DNA of 64,000 nucleotides from the NCBI GenBank assembly GCA_000697475.1, contig JNEU01000734.1, positions 124,001 through 188,000 on the forward strand. The letters are read 5' to 3'. The translations under genes were made by a program, and so were the position numbers. This DNA comes from Lichtheimia corymbifera B2541 (Eukaryota; Mucoromycota; Mucoromycetes; Mucorales; Lichtheimiaceae). The notes beneath the pieces are model-generated. The model was not told where the DNA came from and did not search any database. It saw only the letters and a list, made by a program, of their open reading frames with translations. Below, one piece after another: positions 12,969 through 23,760 of the stretch. Position 1 is the stretch's first letter, and every line of letters begins with the position of its first letter.

Positions 12969-13374
12969 ACAAAAAAGCAATCTAATCATCACAACTCACA
13001 TTTATCATTATATAACACCTTTTGCATTCAGCCATTCATATTGCATCCCAACACACACATATTGTAAAGCTCATTCTATTGCACACTTTTTCTCCACACG
13101 CCACGATGTATGCATCCATATGCTCACAATCAATAAAGCAACATTACGCCTTTCCATAATTGATCAAGGTCCATCCCCCATGCTTTTGTCAAGAGTAATC
13201 ATGCTGTGTGACCCTGCACTCTGGTTACACAACGTTACAACGTCAAAAAAATGAGCACACGCTGTGCATCGTTCACCTGACATTCTCCTCTTTTCTTCTT
13301 CTTTATCTTTATTCCTTTTTTACCGCTACACTGCTTCTCTTCTTCTCTCTCCCCCACAAATCTTTCGGTGTATA
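12969..13374. other. Intergenic, kinase promoter
   Basis: Holds the 3' flank of the HAD gene and, from about 13270, a CT-rich tract running to the kinase ATG at 13375. No gene seen. Confidence 0.5.
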
Positions 13375-15229
13375 ATGGTTTCTCGACATAGAAAAAGAGT
13401 CACTTTGGGTCCTTATTTGCTCCTTTCGACGCTTGGCAAGGGCGAATTTGCCAAAGTCAAGCTAGGGATCCATGTCGAATCCGGTCAGAAAGTAGGTTCT
13501 AAAAGTTTATACTTTTTGAATGATCGTCTGATACCTTAAATGTGACAAGGTGGCCATCAAATTGATCAAAATGGATGATATGGATCGCTCACGCAGGATC
13601 AGGATCGACCGTGAAATTAACGTACTAAAGGTAATTGTTCGTTCATCTCAACCCCTCTCCTCCTTTCTTTATAAACGCGTTCGATCGTGCACTTTCAAGA
13701 ATAAGCTGCACTATTATGCACGGGTCACCATTAACTCCTTTTTTTCCTCCTTCCATATTGGCACTTGCAGGCAGTCAACCACCCAAATATTGTAAAGATG
13801 TACAGCGTTATCGAGACAAGAAAGACAATGGGCATTGTTTTAGAATGTGCTACAGGTACCCGCTCACTTTATCCACTCATTTATTATAATTAGATGAGCT
13901 AATGTTAAACAAATCAGGGGGTGAACTTTTCGATTATATCAATAGCCGACGACGACTCAAAGAAACCGAAGCACGGCGACTTTTTGCACAATTAGTAGAT
14001 GGTGTGCACCATTTGCATCAACGTCAAATCATTCATCGTGACCTTAAGCTCGAGAATCTCTTATTGGACCATCACCACAACTTGCTGATAATCGATTTTG
14101 GCTTTGCACATGTGGGGTCACAAGAACAGCAACACGAGATGATAACGTCAGATGAGGGGCAATTACCGTGTTCTCTTTTGGAAACAGCTTGTGGTTCACC
14201 ATGCTATGCAGCACCCGAGTTAGTGTTGACAGAAGAGGGATACAAAGGCACAGCAGCTGATATCTGGTCGTGTGGTGTGATTCTTTATGCAATGCTCTGC
14301 GGACATCTACCATACCAGGATGACAATCTTCATCAGCTCTATCGCACCATGGTCAGCCAACCACCCGAATTCCCCGACCATGTTAGTACAAATGCCCGCG
14401 ATTTGATACAAAAGATGATGATGCCAGATCCTGAAGATCGTTGTTCTATGGCCACCATCCTCACCCATCCCTGGCTTCAACAAGATACAACATCACAAAA
14501 GACATCATCTGGGTCACGATTGGAAAATAGCAACACATTTTCATGCCCTGTTCTCGGTGGCACGTTTTCTTACAGCAATGCAAACCCACGTCCCTATTCA
14601 TTGACTACAACATCATCCTCCTCACGTCCTCGAAAAGCACAGAGTCTACAGCACACCAACGAATCACAATCAAGGAAACCGCTTTTTATGACTTGGTTGT
14701 TACGCAAGCGGAGAGGAGGTAACGACAAAATGGATAATGGATTTATTACACAAAAGCATGCTTAGCTCATATGGCGGATATCTTGACAAAAACAGCAGGG
14801 AATGATGACAGGCCGAGAATATACCGTGGCACAGTACCGGAAGTAGATCAACATCACATTATTGCATCAACCTGCCCACAAAATGTCATAGCTGAGCTCA
14901 AACACGTTGCAGCATCCATGGATATTGACATCAAAGAAGAACGTACGTTCAAGTTGAAATGTACTCAAATGCATTCCACTGAGCAACTTCAGTCATCAGT
15001 CTTGTCACCGTTCCGAGCGTTTTTGCAGCGGCGACATCAACGTGATCACAAGGACGGTTCTAATATGCAGCACAAGATCCGCTTCAATGTTGAATTACGC
15101 CAAATCGAAAATCTGACTCAGCTTTACGTCCTCGACATGAGACGCATTCACGGAGATCCGCACACTTATAGCGATCTATGCAAAACTCTTGTTGCCAAGT
15201 TCCACGCAAATCGTAACACTTATAGATGA
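13375..15229 (+). CDS. CAMK-family Ser/Thr kinase with C-terminal KA1 domain
   Basis: Exons 13375-13491, 13550-13630, 13771-13855, 13918-14718 and 14799-15229 (about 504 aa). Glycine loop LGKGEFAKVKLG, lysine in VAIK (about residue 43), catalytic loop IIHRDLKLENLL, DFGFAHV, and activation segment ACGSPCYAAPEL identify an AMPK-related kinase of the Kin4/SIK/MARK type. The last exon encodes a KA1-like domain (HIIASTCPQNVIAELKH to LYVLDMRRIHGD), which in this group binds anionic lipids or autoinhibits. The frame closes just after RKRRG, so an intron is needed there. Acceptor 14797-14798 gives an 80-nt intron; acceptor 14764-14765 gives 47 nt and 11 more residues, also in frame. The intron before AVNHPNIV is long (140 nt). 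Whether it acts in polarity, mitotic exit or metabolism cannot be told. Confidence 0.88.
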
Positions 15230-15418
15230 TAAATTAGAGCCTTCCTTGGCACGACTCGATCCACTCCAAGTTATTATCTTTATGAAAATACCCAACTGAT
15301 ATGACACATAAAAACCAACCACTATTCCCATTCATGCCTTTTCCACCCAATTCATTGATCATTGAACATTATGAAAAAACAATGTAATCGAAAAAAAGTA
15401 TATATATATAAAACTATC

Positions 15419-18017
15419 TCATTGCTCTGGGGCACCTTCACCCGATTGGTGATGTTGTCCCTCGACCTGCTGTTGATCTTGATATTGCTGTCCATCGCCA
15501 TAGTATTGCTGATACCATTGATAGTACGCATCCTGATTCCATTGTTGTTGATCAGCACCAGCCTCGCCTCCTGCTTCACCACCACCGCCACCACTGCCAT
15601 AATATTGTGCATAGTAGTCAGCTGCGGCCTGGCTAGTGCTGGTATTGTTTTCATCCTTGGTATCTCCTCCCTGTCCAATGTTGTCATGCCCAGTCTCGTT
15701 TGACTCGCCTTCTGCTGCATTTCCATCCTTTCCATCAGCGGCATACTGACCATATCCTTCATAGTTATATGGATAACCCCCATATTGATATCCTAAAAAA
15801 TGAAGCCAATGTCAATCAGGGTTCCCTCTTTTTCCTCCTCGTGATTCCGCAATTGCTTACCCTGTGCATCTTGACCACCGCCATACTGATCATATCCATA
15901 TTGTCCATAGTAACCTTGATATTGCGAATAATAGTCATTGGATGTAGAAGCCGAGTAGTCTTGTTGCTGATGGTTGTTGTAACGGTTGTTGTTGTAGCCT
16001 CGATGTTCCCTGTCACCACTATAAAAGCCATACCTTTAGTATAAAGCCATCACGTTCAAATCCCAAAATACTTGCCTTCTTTCATATCTTCCATGACCAC
16101 CTCCTCGGTTAGCCTGTACAAGCAAATGGTTAGTTGATCTCACACCACCCGCACATAATACCTCCTCCAAAGTACAATCGAGGAAGAACAAAAAAAAAGA
16201 GAGAGAATCGATCCTGTACATTTCCTTCCGCAACCTTGTCCGTGATGAGTTGTTTGGCATGAGCAACGGCGTCCGGGTTTCCTGTTGGTAATAGCACATA
16301 TATATCGTTTGTTGTAGGCACATCACACACGCAAATATTTCCCAGATCATCATCATCATCGCCACACGCGCAGGTTCATGCATATAGTACACACGATTCC
16401 AACTTTATGCTGCCATCCTTGCTGCAAGATGACGAGCAAAGCTGATGCAACAAGTGACGAGCCCAAACTTACCGAAAATGTTGATTGTCCTTTCAGGTGC
16501 ACTAGGATCACCATTAGGGTCGACCTTGATTCTTGCTCCAGATTGGTCCTGCAAAGATCGTACTGTTTCACCACCTATGTCGATCAACCAGCATTAATGA
16601 AAAAGCCAAAAAAAAAAAAAGAAAATGAGAGGTCATATACATACCTCGACCAATGATAAAGCCAACAGCACTCTTAGGTACTTGAATTGATTCACGTTCA
16701 TCCCCATAACGGCCGCCGCCGCCGCCGCCACCACCTCCTCCTCCACCGCCGGGACCACGGTAACGATCAGTGGGAGGTGGTCCATAAGCACCATCATCAC
16801 GATCACGGCTACCATATCGGTTGGAATGACGACCATAACCTTCTGCTGGTTCATGTTGTTGACGATATGCGCTCCAATCGCGGCTCGATGTTACCTGATA
16901 TGTGGATTAAGTAAGTAAACAATGAATCGCCAATATCCTGAATGTACTTACGGTAGTGCCGTGACCTTCATCATTGACAATATCAAGAATAAGATTGCGT
17001 GCTCGTTCAATTGCAGAATCATGACCGATCAAGCTGATAGTACGTTCACCCGAACGATCGCCTTCTTGAGTTACAGTGATTTTTGCTCCACTACGCTCTT
17101 CAAGATCGCGAATAGTTTCACCGCCACGGCCGATAATCAAGCCAACTTTGGATGATGGTACTGACATGCTGTTTGTGCTACGGCCACCATAACCTGCGCC
17201 CATGTTGCCAGCACCACCACTAGCATTAGCACTGCTTCCAGGAGCACCTGATTCTTGCGCATGCGTGTCATCGACAACTTGTTGAATCATATCTTTGGCG
17301 ATCTTGACTTGATCTGGTTCACCCGTAATGTTGACACGACGATCCGGTTCACCCATATCTGATAACATTATCTTAGATCCTGCTTCCAACGACACATGGT
17401 GTGCCATCCTTACCTTCAGCGAATTGAACTTTGGCTCCAGAAAGACGTTCAATGCGACGCAAGCTATCACCTCCTCGACCAATGACCATGCCAACCATAT
17501 GACTAGGGACCATGAGTTCGTCTTGGATAACGGGACCAGCATTCATGTAGGACGTTGATGTAGGACCTCTTCTCTCTTCAGAGCCCAAACCATATCGGCG
17601 AGATTCATCTATTAATACATATATATCATTGAGTGAATATGATAGTGCACCACAGTATCGAAATAAAGGAGGCTCTATTGATAACATACACTGCGATTCG
17701 TACATGCCTCGTTTAGGCTCACGATCTTCGCGCTCTCCATACTGGTAGCTCTGATCTTCATAGCCATCATCGTAATAGCCACGCTTCGAACCTAAAGCAT
17801 ATCCAAAATGAGTTGCTGTTGCTTTTCGTGTGAATGAGGTGGGGCGTATAGTACCAGCTGATGGTGCTGAAGGTGGAGCTGCTGCAGGTCGTTGTTGTTT
17901 GAGTTTTTCAGCAATGGCTCTTGCTTTTGATAGTGCATCGTTAAAGTCCAAAGGTTGCTTAGGAGCTGATAACGATTCGGGTGGTGGAACAGCTGTATAG
18001 TCCTTGTCGTCTGCCAT
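15419..18017 (-). CDS. FUBP-like RNA/ssDNA-binding protein with three KH domains
   Basis: Exons in coding order: 18017-17855, 17791-17690, 17608-17414, 17358-16952, 16894-16645, 16574-16473, 16281-16220, 16113-16076, 16018-15861, 15792-15419 (about 616 aa). Three KH domains are recognised by their GXXG loops, each as IGRGG (KH1 MVGMVIGRGGDSLRRI, KH2 KVGLIIGRGGETIRDL, KH3 AVGFIIGRGGETVRSL). The N-terminus has DFNDALSKARAIAEKL as in human FUBP1/KHSRP, and the tail is Tyr/Gln/Gly-rich (YYGQYGYDQYGG). Such proteins bind AU-rich RNA or single-stranded DNA. The 63-nt piece 17854-17792 has GT-AG ends but is also open in frame, so it may be retained (637 aa). Intron 16075-16019 uses a GC donor. The three-KH count is one less than in animal FUBP1. 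Confidence 0.88.
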
Positions 18018-18125
18018 TATCTTTATAAGAAACCAAGTAGGTAAGAGAAAAAGGAAAAAGCTTTTTGAACGAATTTGGCAAAGGGATTGCACAAAGAGTC
18101 ACTCCGTGTTTCCCACACCACTAGT

Positions 18126-18717
18126 TTATTTCTTCAGACGTAGAAAACGAATAATGCTACTCGGTAGACTACGACATATAGATTAGCATGCATATAACGA
18201 ATAAAAGTATCATGCTATGTTCTTACCTTGTAAAGTTGTTCTTCTTTTTATATTTGGGTTTGAAGGTGGATGTAGCGGATATTGTGCTCTGTGTGTCCTG
18301 CACACGTTGCTTCTCAACTTCGATGGCTTCAAGTTGCTCCTCAGCCTCACGGCATTTACGTTGCCATGACTCAGCACGTGCCTCAGCATCAATTAGCTGA
18401 TCAGCCAACTGTTTGATTTCCACCAATACAAGCAAGGTGTTTTGATGCATTTTGACTAGTTCTTGTTCTAACGGGACTTCGGCTATCTCAGTTAACCTGC
18501 TGCTAGTCCGCCGCCCTGCGTTACTGCTGCTGCTACTACTGGTTGTCGTACACCATGAAACCCGCTTGTCATGATAACGTTGCAACTCGTATGCCAATGG
18601 AGCTTGTGAGGGTGGTAAAGCCTGGTAAGCTGACGATGCTGGTGATAGCTGCACAGGTAACGATCGTCGATGGATTTGATGGCGGGAATGTTGTGGAGGT
18701 GATATGCAAGCTGCCAT
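18126..18717 (-). CDS. Small coiled-coil protein of unknown function
   Basis: Two exons in coding order, 18717-18227 and 18168-18126 (about 177 aa). The first half is Pro/Ser/Gln-rich with a poly-Ser run. The second half, from LEQELVKMHQNTLLVL through WQRKCREAEEQLEAIEVEKQ, is a predicted coiled coil of about 60 residues. It ends in a basic tail (KPKYKKKNNF and on). Without splicing the frame stops at 18223. A good donor at 18226 and branch-like gctaat with acceptor ending 18169 give a 58-nt intron and a 14-residue extension, so splicing is favoured. No family recognised. It lies only 108 bp upstream of the KH-protein start, in the same direction. Confidence 0.6.
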
Positions 18718-19503
18718 CGTATTTACAAGTGTAGTAGAGTATTACGTAGATAGAAGATGTAAGGTTGGATAATGGGAGCCTGAAGCACACGCCATTTTTA
18801 TACAAGAAGCTGATATAAATACCAATGGCTTTGTCTGATGTTCTCATTGTGTATATCCAGGCCGACACATAATGAACCAAGGGATGATTCTAACGATACA
18901 AGAATATCTTGATTCATTCATGAAGATATACTTCAAGCAGTGCTCATTATATTATCAGACAATCATACATATGACGGACATCGGCCACGTAGACATACTG
19001 TAGCTTCGAAGATGGAATAATAAACGTGGTTCAGTTATGTAGTGTCGATCATGCAAGAAGTATATGCCTTTTGTGATATGTACAGCAAGGATGAGTGGCT
19101 TGAGAGAAAAAGCGAAGTGATCCCTCGATTGAGTTTCAGGTCGAGTGAACCATGAATATATCTTACTGCCAATTGATTACTGGGTTTACATACATATACA
19201 AATTGGTCTATGCACTCGAACTTCTACATCCAAATGTGATATGGAGCCATTACTTGCCATCCACATGATACCTTGATGCATCTTCTTTAGTAGATGTTGT
19301 ATACATGCCTTCCCAAAGGTGATCATCTCATTTGTGCAGCAACCTATCAAGGACGTGTTTGTGTGACCACCACGTGCCATTTCACTTGGCCCTCCATCTT
19401 CCCCTTAATGCAATCGACACCATCCACTAGGAGAAAGCAACTCCATCATGCTTGCGGAATAGGTAAAACATAAAGGTGCCTATACATCTAAATCTACAAT
19501 CAA
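18718..19503. other. Intergenic, no gene seen
   Basis: AT-rich DNA between the coiled-coil gene and the left end of the inverted-repeat block. Only short open frames without coding character. Confidence 0.5.
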
Positions 19504-20472
19504 AAGCTTTTAGGTAATAAAAGCCATGGATTGAAACGGGAAGCAGCCGTTAAATTACCACCACCCATGGGAGGGCTTTGCTATTTGCACACCACGTCTC
19601 TTGCACCATCTTTTATTCATACCGGGATTACGCAATGCCAGGTGATGCTTGATTGCTGATATCAAAGGTGACCCTATCAGCCTCGCTGTTTACCGAACAC
19701 GCATACCAATATTAAGAGCAGGTTGACAACATGGTAAGTCACCTTTATAATAATAATGGGGATGAGCATTAGGCGTGCAAGGGATTGATTTTATTGATAG
19801 ATTCCTGATCACTTGCATAGACAACATTGCACTAGGCTCCTCAGGCTTATTCCTTGTATATACGCCCCATCACTTTATCAGCTCATGTATCAATTTTCAA
19901 GACATCATCCCCAACGGACAGAAATGGTACCCACACTCCTCAGGCTTATTCCTTGTATATACGCACCATCACTTTATCAGCTCATGTATCAATTTTCAAG
20001 ACATCATCCCCAACAGAAACAGTACCCACGCCCACAATGCACAATAAAAGGATGTAGTCGCCGACGATCATTCTACCACACTTCTCTTTCCTCTGCCCTT
20101 CTTCTTTGATTGCTTACGAGATCAAATGTCCAAGGTTTGTGTGAATCACATCTTTTAACTTGTGAACAAGTGCTGATCTTTGTGGACATTCATAGTGCTT
20201 GTATCGTGGCCGTCATTGTGATATTGGTCCCCTTATAATGAGGTAAAGCTTGATTGTGTTGCTTGATAAATCACTGCTCATGCACCCCACTTTGTTACTT
20301 TCGATATAGCTATCTCTCCGTGAAGCATCTGCAAAAGTTGGTTTCGGTACCGTAGTCTACGTCGGGTGCTGAAGTTGTCATGGTGCAAATAGCAAAGTCT
20401 CCAACCTCCCGTTCAGTTTTTCGGTTTCCGGATGGCGGCAGAAGCGGAATGACCTCCAACTCCCATGGTGGT
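19504..20472 (+). repeat. Outer inverted repeat, left arm
   Basis: Hand alignment with the complement of 24494-25352 runs over the whole arm with scattered substitutions and small indels. It is about 110 bp longer than the right arm, mostly because of an internal 99-bp tandem duplication (19837-20014). It carries copies of exons 1-4 of the unknown gene, but decayed: the exon 2 donor GTGAGG has become ATGAGG, and about 15 bp (caaatagcaaagtct) are inserted near the exon 4 acceptor. So this arm is a broken copy. Confidence 0.8.
19837..20014 (+). repeat. 99-bp tandem duplication
   Basis: The unit starting CTCCTCAGGCTTATTCC occurs at 19837 and again at 19936. The second copy is nearly identical up to the CATCATCCCCAAC end. 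The right arm has only one copy, so the duplication happened after the arms separated, or was lost there. Confidence 0.9.
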
Positions 20473-20634
20473 GATTGTTACATGGCTGTTGTTGATGAGA
20501 TGGGCCTTGCAGACAGCTATTTATACCGTATGGATATTTCGACTAACTACAATGCTATCAACATGAATTGGTCCAAGAAAGTCAACATGAACGTCGTCCG
20601 GAAGTACTCCACTCAATTCCTCATGTCCTATTGT

Positions 20635-20825
20635 GATATTAAATGTACGATAAGGGATATGTCTGGTTCCTTGGATAAGCATACTATGGATATTTCGACT
20701 AACTACAATGCTATCACGCCAACTTTCTTGGACCGATTGTTGTTGATAGCATTGTAGTTAGTCGAAATATCCATAGTATACTTATCCACGGAACCAGACA
20801 TATCCCTTATCGTACATTTAATATC
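20635..20825. repeat. Near-perfect hairpin, 82-bp arms
   Basis: Arms 20635-20716 and 20744-20825 are inverted copies with two mismatches in 82 bp, separated by a 27-bp loop. Each arm matches the 3' coding end of the unknown gene at 23742-24827. Arm identity this high points to a recent fold-back duplication or to gene conversion. Confidence 0.9.
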
Positions 20826-21164
20826 GTATAAATATCCCATCTGTCGTATTTCAAGTATCAATACATCCCCGAATACAAGATGACAAGCCATGGTATCACA
20901 GCGACCACACGTATCCCGCAAGAGGACACCGTATACACATACACACTCAAGATTCATTACACAACGTGCCCCTTCAACTCGTGTATCCCCAACATCTTCA
21001 TATGTAAACGCCATCTCTATATAGCATCGTCACACAACCATCCTAGAAACCTATATAAGACATGTTGTAGTTGTAGCTGGAAACAGCATCTTGAATACAG
21101 TATATTGATTCTCAACGTACTTACTATCCTTCTATCTATCCTTTCTATACCGTAATATCTCACC

Positions 21165-21400
21165 ATCATCTTGCTTATCATCATTGTACATATCAGACGA
21201 TTTATTGTGGGCACATGGTCGCCAGCCCTTGTTGGCAGATACAAATGATAACAAAGATAGAACAAGATGGAGGTTGGATAACAACGATACCAAGACAAGT
21301 GGTGAAGCAAACAAACAGCAACCGCAGCAAGTCATGGATCTGTCATCCCCAATTTTAAACCCCCACTGCTGTTACAGTGAGGGCACTCGATTGAGCCCCA
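21165..21400 (+). repeat. Inner inverted repeat, left part
   Basis: Matches the complement of about 23530-23735: shared tracts include AGATACAAATGATAAC, AAGATGGAGGTTGGAT, AGTCATGGATCTG and CCCCAATTTTAAA. The left copy is separated from its continuation at 20738-20840 by about 320 bp that the right copy lacks. Confidence 0.8.
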
Positions 21401-21401
21401 C

Positions 21402-21427
21402 ACACACACGCGCGCGCGCGCACACAC
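21402..21427. repeat. Alternating CA/CG dinucleotide tract
   Basis: An uninterrupted purine-pyrimidine alternating run of CA, then CG, then CA dinucleotides. Such runs can adopt left-handed Z-DNA under supercoiling. It sits at the inner edge of the inverted repeat. Confidence 0.8.
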
Positions 21428-21489
21428 CACCATCACTTTCATTGTGGCTCCCTTGTTTTTGATTTTTAGCGGGAAGAGCCATGTGATGA

Positions 21490-21890
21490 TCGTGAAACTT
21501 GCACCCAAGGTGCGCTTCACCCCGACGAGCAACTTTGTTCGATTGAGGAGCCCACGTTTCATTGTAAAGTTTAGAGATACAGGCACTTTTATGTTTGACA
21601 TATGCAGTAAGCGTGATGCTATATGGCAAGTGGTCTTTGTTGATTGTCAAGTAGCTAGAGCCTAATAGAGCCGAAGATGCAGAGGGACGTGTTTGTATCA
21701 CACAGCTCATTTGCATGATACTTCACAATGAACAAACACCACTTATCATATAGCATCACGCTTACAGCATATGTAAAAACATAAAGGTTCCTGTTTCTAC
21801 AAGTTGCCATGATGAAGTGTGGAGTCTTTATGAGAACAAAGTTGATCAGCATGGCCGAGAGGGCCTTCTGATCAAGTTTCATATTCGAGA
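21490..21890. repeat. Foldback repeat in the centre of the block
   Basis: About 21490-21650 is an imperfect inverted copy of 21718-21890, with the centre near 21684. Matching tracts include CAACTTTGTTC, ACTTTTATGTTT or its CCTTTATGTTTT form, CATATGC and GTAAGCGTGATGCTATATG. No coding capacity is supported. Confidence 0.7.
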
Positions 21891-22425
21891 TCACCAATAT
21901 CGGCGGGCGCGGCCCGTACATCTTATCTATGTTTCCCTCCATACATCCGGGCGCTGCCAACCAAAACTTCATAATGAAGTGTGGCACCTTTATGAGAACG
22001 AAATTGCTCGCCGTGATCGAAAGTACCTTGCATGAAAGTGTCAGGCTCGAGATAGCCAATCTCAGGCTCAGGGAGCGCCGAACCTACTTTTGCCCTACAT
22101 TTGGGCCGCCCCGCATTCAAAACTTTTATAATAAAGCCTGCGATTTTTAAATGAATGGAGTTGATCAGCATATCCCAGAGAACCTTCTGACCAAGTTTCA
22201 AGTTCAAAGTGGGCAATCCCAAGGTAATACATAGTAAATGACTTTTTCATAAATCCGGCGCTTTCCCAATTTCCGACCATCCATAGTAAACCCCACATTA
22301 TGCTCTCCCTTTCGAAATTTTCAAATGAAGTGTGGGTTCTTTATTAATACAAATTTGTTCAGCATGTCCTAGAGCATATTGTGTGAAAGTTTGAGGTTCA
22401 AGAGAGGCAATCAAGGTCATGGGTT
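21809..22425. repeat. Four degenerate direct repeats of about 160-190 bp
   Basis: Units start near 21809, 21970, 22128 and 22322. Each carries a version of ATGAAGTGTGG, then CTTTATGAGAACAAAGTTG, then ATCAGCATGTCC, then AAGTTT, then a CAAT tract. Divergence is high, and periods differ (about 161, 158 and 194). The minus strand gives repeated peptide-like strings (FVLIKTPHFIM and FVLIKVPHFIM), but frames are broken. Confidence 0.65.
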
Positions 22426-22429
22426 AATT

Positions 22430-23500
22430 TATAGTGTGCATGGAAATCTGTCGGACAGTGCCTGACCTATTTAATTTCCACTTCTTCCACTCTCAGCCTC
22501 TTCCCTCTCGCTCCTCCCATTCTCAACTGTTGCCCCATTCAACTACAACTACAACCTGCGCACGATTGTCTTGCTTCGACCCATCATGCCAAGCCTACAA
22601 CTATCTTGATCCGATTGTCTATGACTGAATGGGCAAGTTCATGGCGTGTGCACCCCACTACAGCAACACCCGCATTCCTTGACACTGCACGTTTTCTTGT
22701 ACACTCTTCTGCCACAACCAATCGTAACAGCATTCATTCCAGCAGCTGCTATTAGCGAGATCTTTACTCCATTGTCTCAAACAGCATTCTTTACTTGCAC
22801 CAACTTGTCTTTCAGCCTTTTCACGTGAACAGCAAATCGGCATTGTATAGAAGCAGCTTTATTTACGCGTGGCAACTTGCTATGATACATACGGATTACA
22901 ATGGTTGGGATGCCATATCAGCTATCAAGCTCACTGAAATACAAACAATCTCTAAACCCGGATGAGCTGCGATGGAAGAAAATGACCAAGAAAGGATTGA
23001 CCAGCAGCCGGATGGGAAAGGAAGCATACCAGCAGCGATCACATGGCTATTCTCAACCAACAATATTGGCTATGATGGAGGGATGCAATCAAGTGCTGTA
23101 ATGAGAATCGTGGTGGTTACTTGACGCGTCGTTAGCAGGAACAATGGATCATGTCACGTGGATACGGCTGACGATGATGATGGATTGGATGGGATTGATG
23201 AAATGGATTACATCTTGGCGAAAGGTGCTTTACAGCCATGGATGGTGTTCGAGTACTCAAGTCAATGCATGCAGCAGCTATTTTACAATCGTGGATGAAG
23301 GATGTTTATAACGGCAGCAACCAAGAATACAATGGATATTATCTTGTCTCGGTGTGGTTCATCCGTATCTTAGTCAATACTCGATAAACATCCACACTAC
23401 CATGTACTATTCTTTGACTTTTTTTTATTGAATGAAAATTGGATTCAATATAATATATGCAATGTTGTACTCGTATACCTATTATTGTCTATCATGAAAA
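22430..23500. other. Core of the repeat block without intact gene
   Basis: A promoter-like stretch (CTATTTAATTTCC at about 22466, then CT-rich DNA) precedes a region whose frames are broken by many stops. It may be the relic of a captured or element-borne gene, but no family can be named. AT-rich DNA follows to 23500. Confidence 0.35.
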
Positions 23501-23529
23501 TGAAGAAAGATGAGAGTGATGGGTGTGTC

Positions 23530-23760
23530 CGAAGGGTGGGTAATTGAGCGGCCTCAGTGTAATAGCAGTGGGGGATTTAAAATTGGGGACGGCAGATCCA
23601 TGACTTGCGGTTGCTGTTTGATTGCTTCTTCACTTGTCTTTGTATCGTTGTCATCCAACCTCCATCTTGTTCTATCTATGTTATCATTTGTATCTGTCAA
23701 CAAGGGGATGTACAATGGCGATAAGCAAGATGATAAGATATTTATACGATATTATATGTA
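23530..23760 (-). repeat. Inner inverted repeat, right part
   Basis: Inverted partner of 21165-21400 and, at its outer end, of 20738-20840. It overlaps the last codons of the unknown gene (stop at 23744-23742). Confidence 0.8.

Noticed and set aside
17359..17413. Short 34-nt intron (17413-17380) in KH1 of the KH-domain gene
   Set aside because: Too short for a spliceosomal intron. The 55-nt version ending at 17359 restores a normal KH1 sequence.
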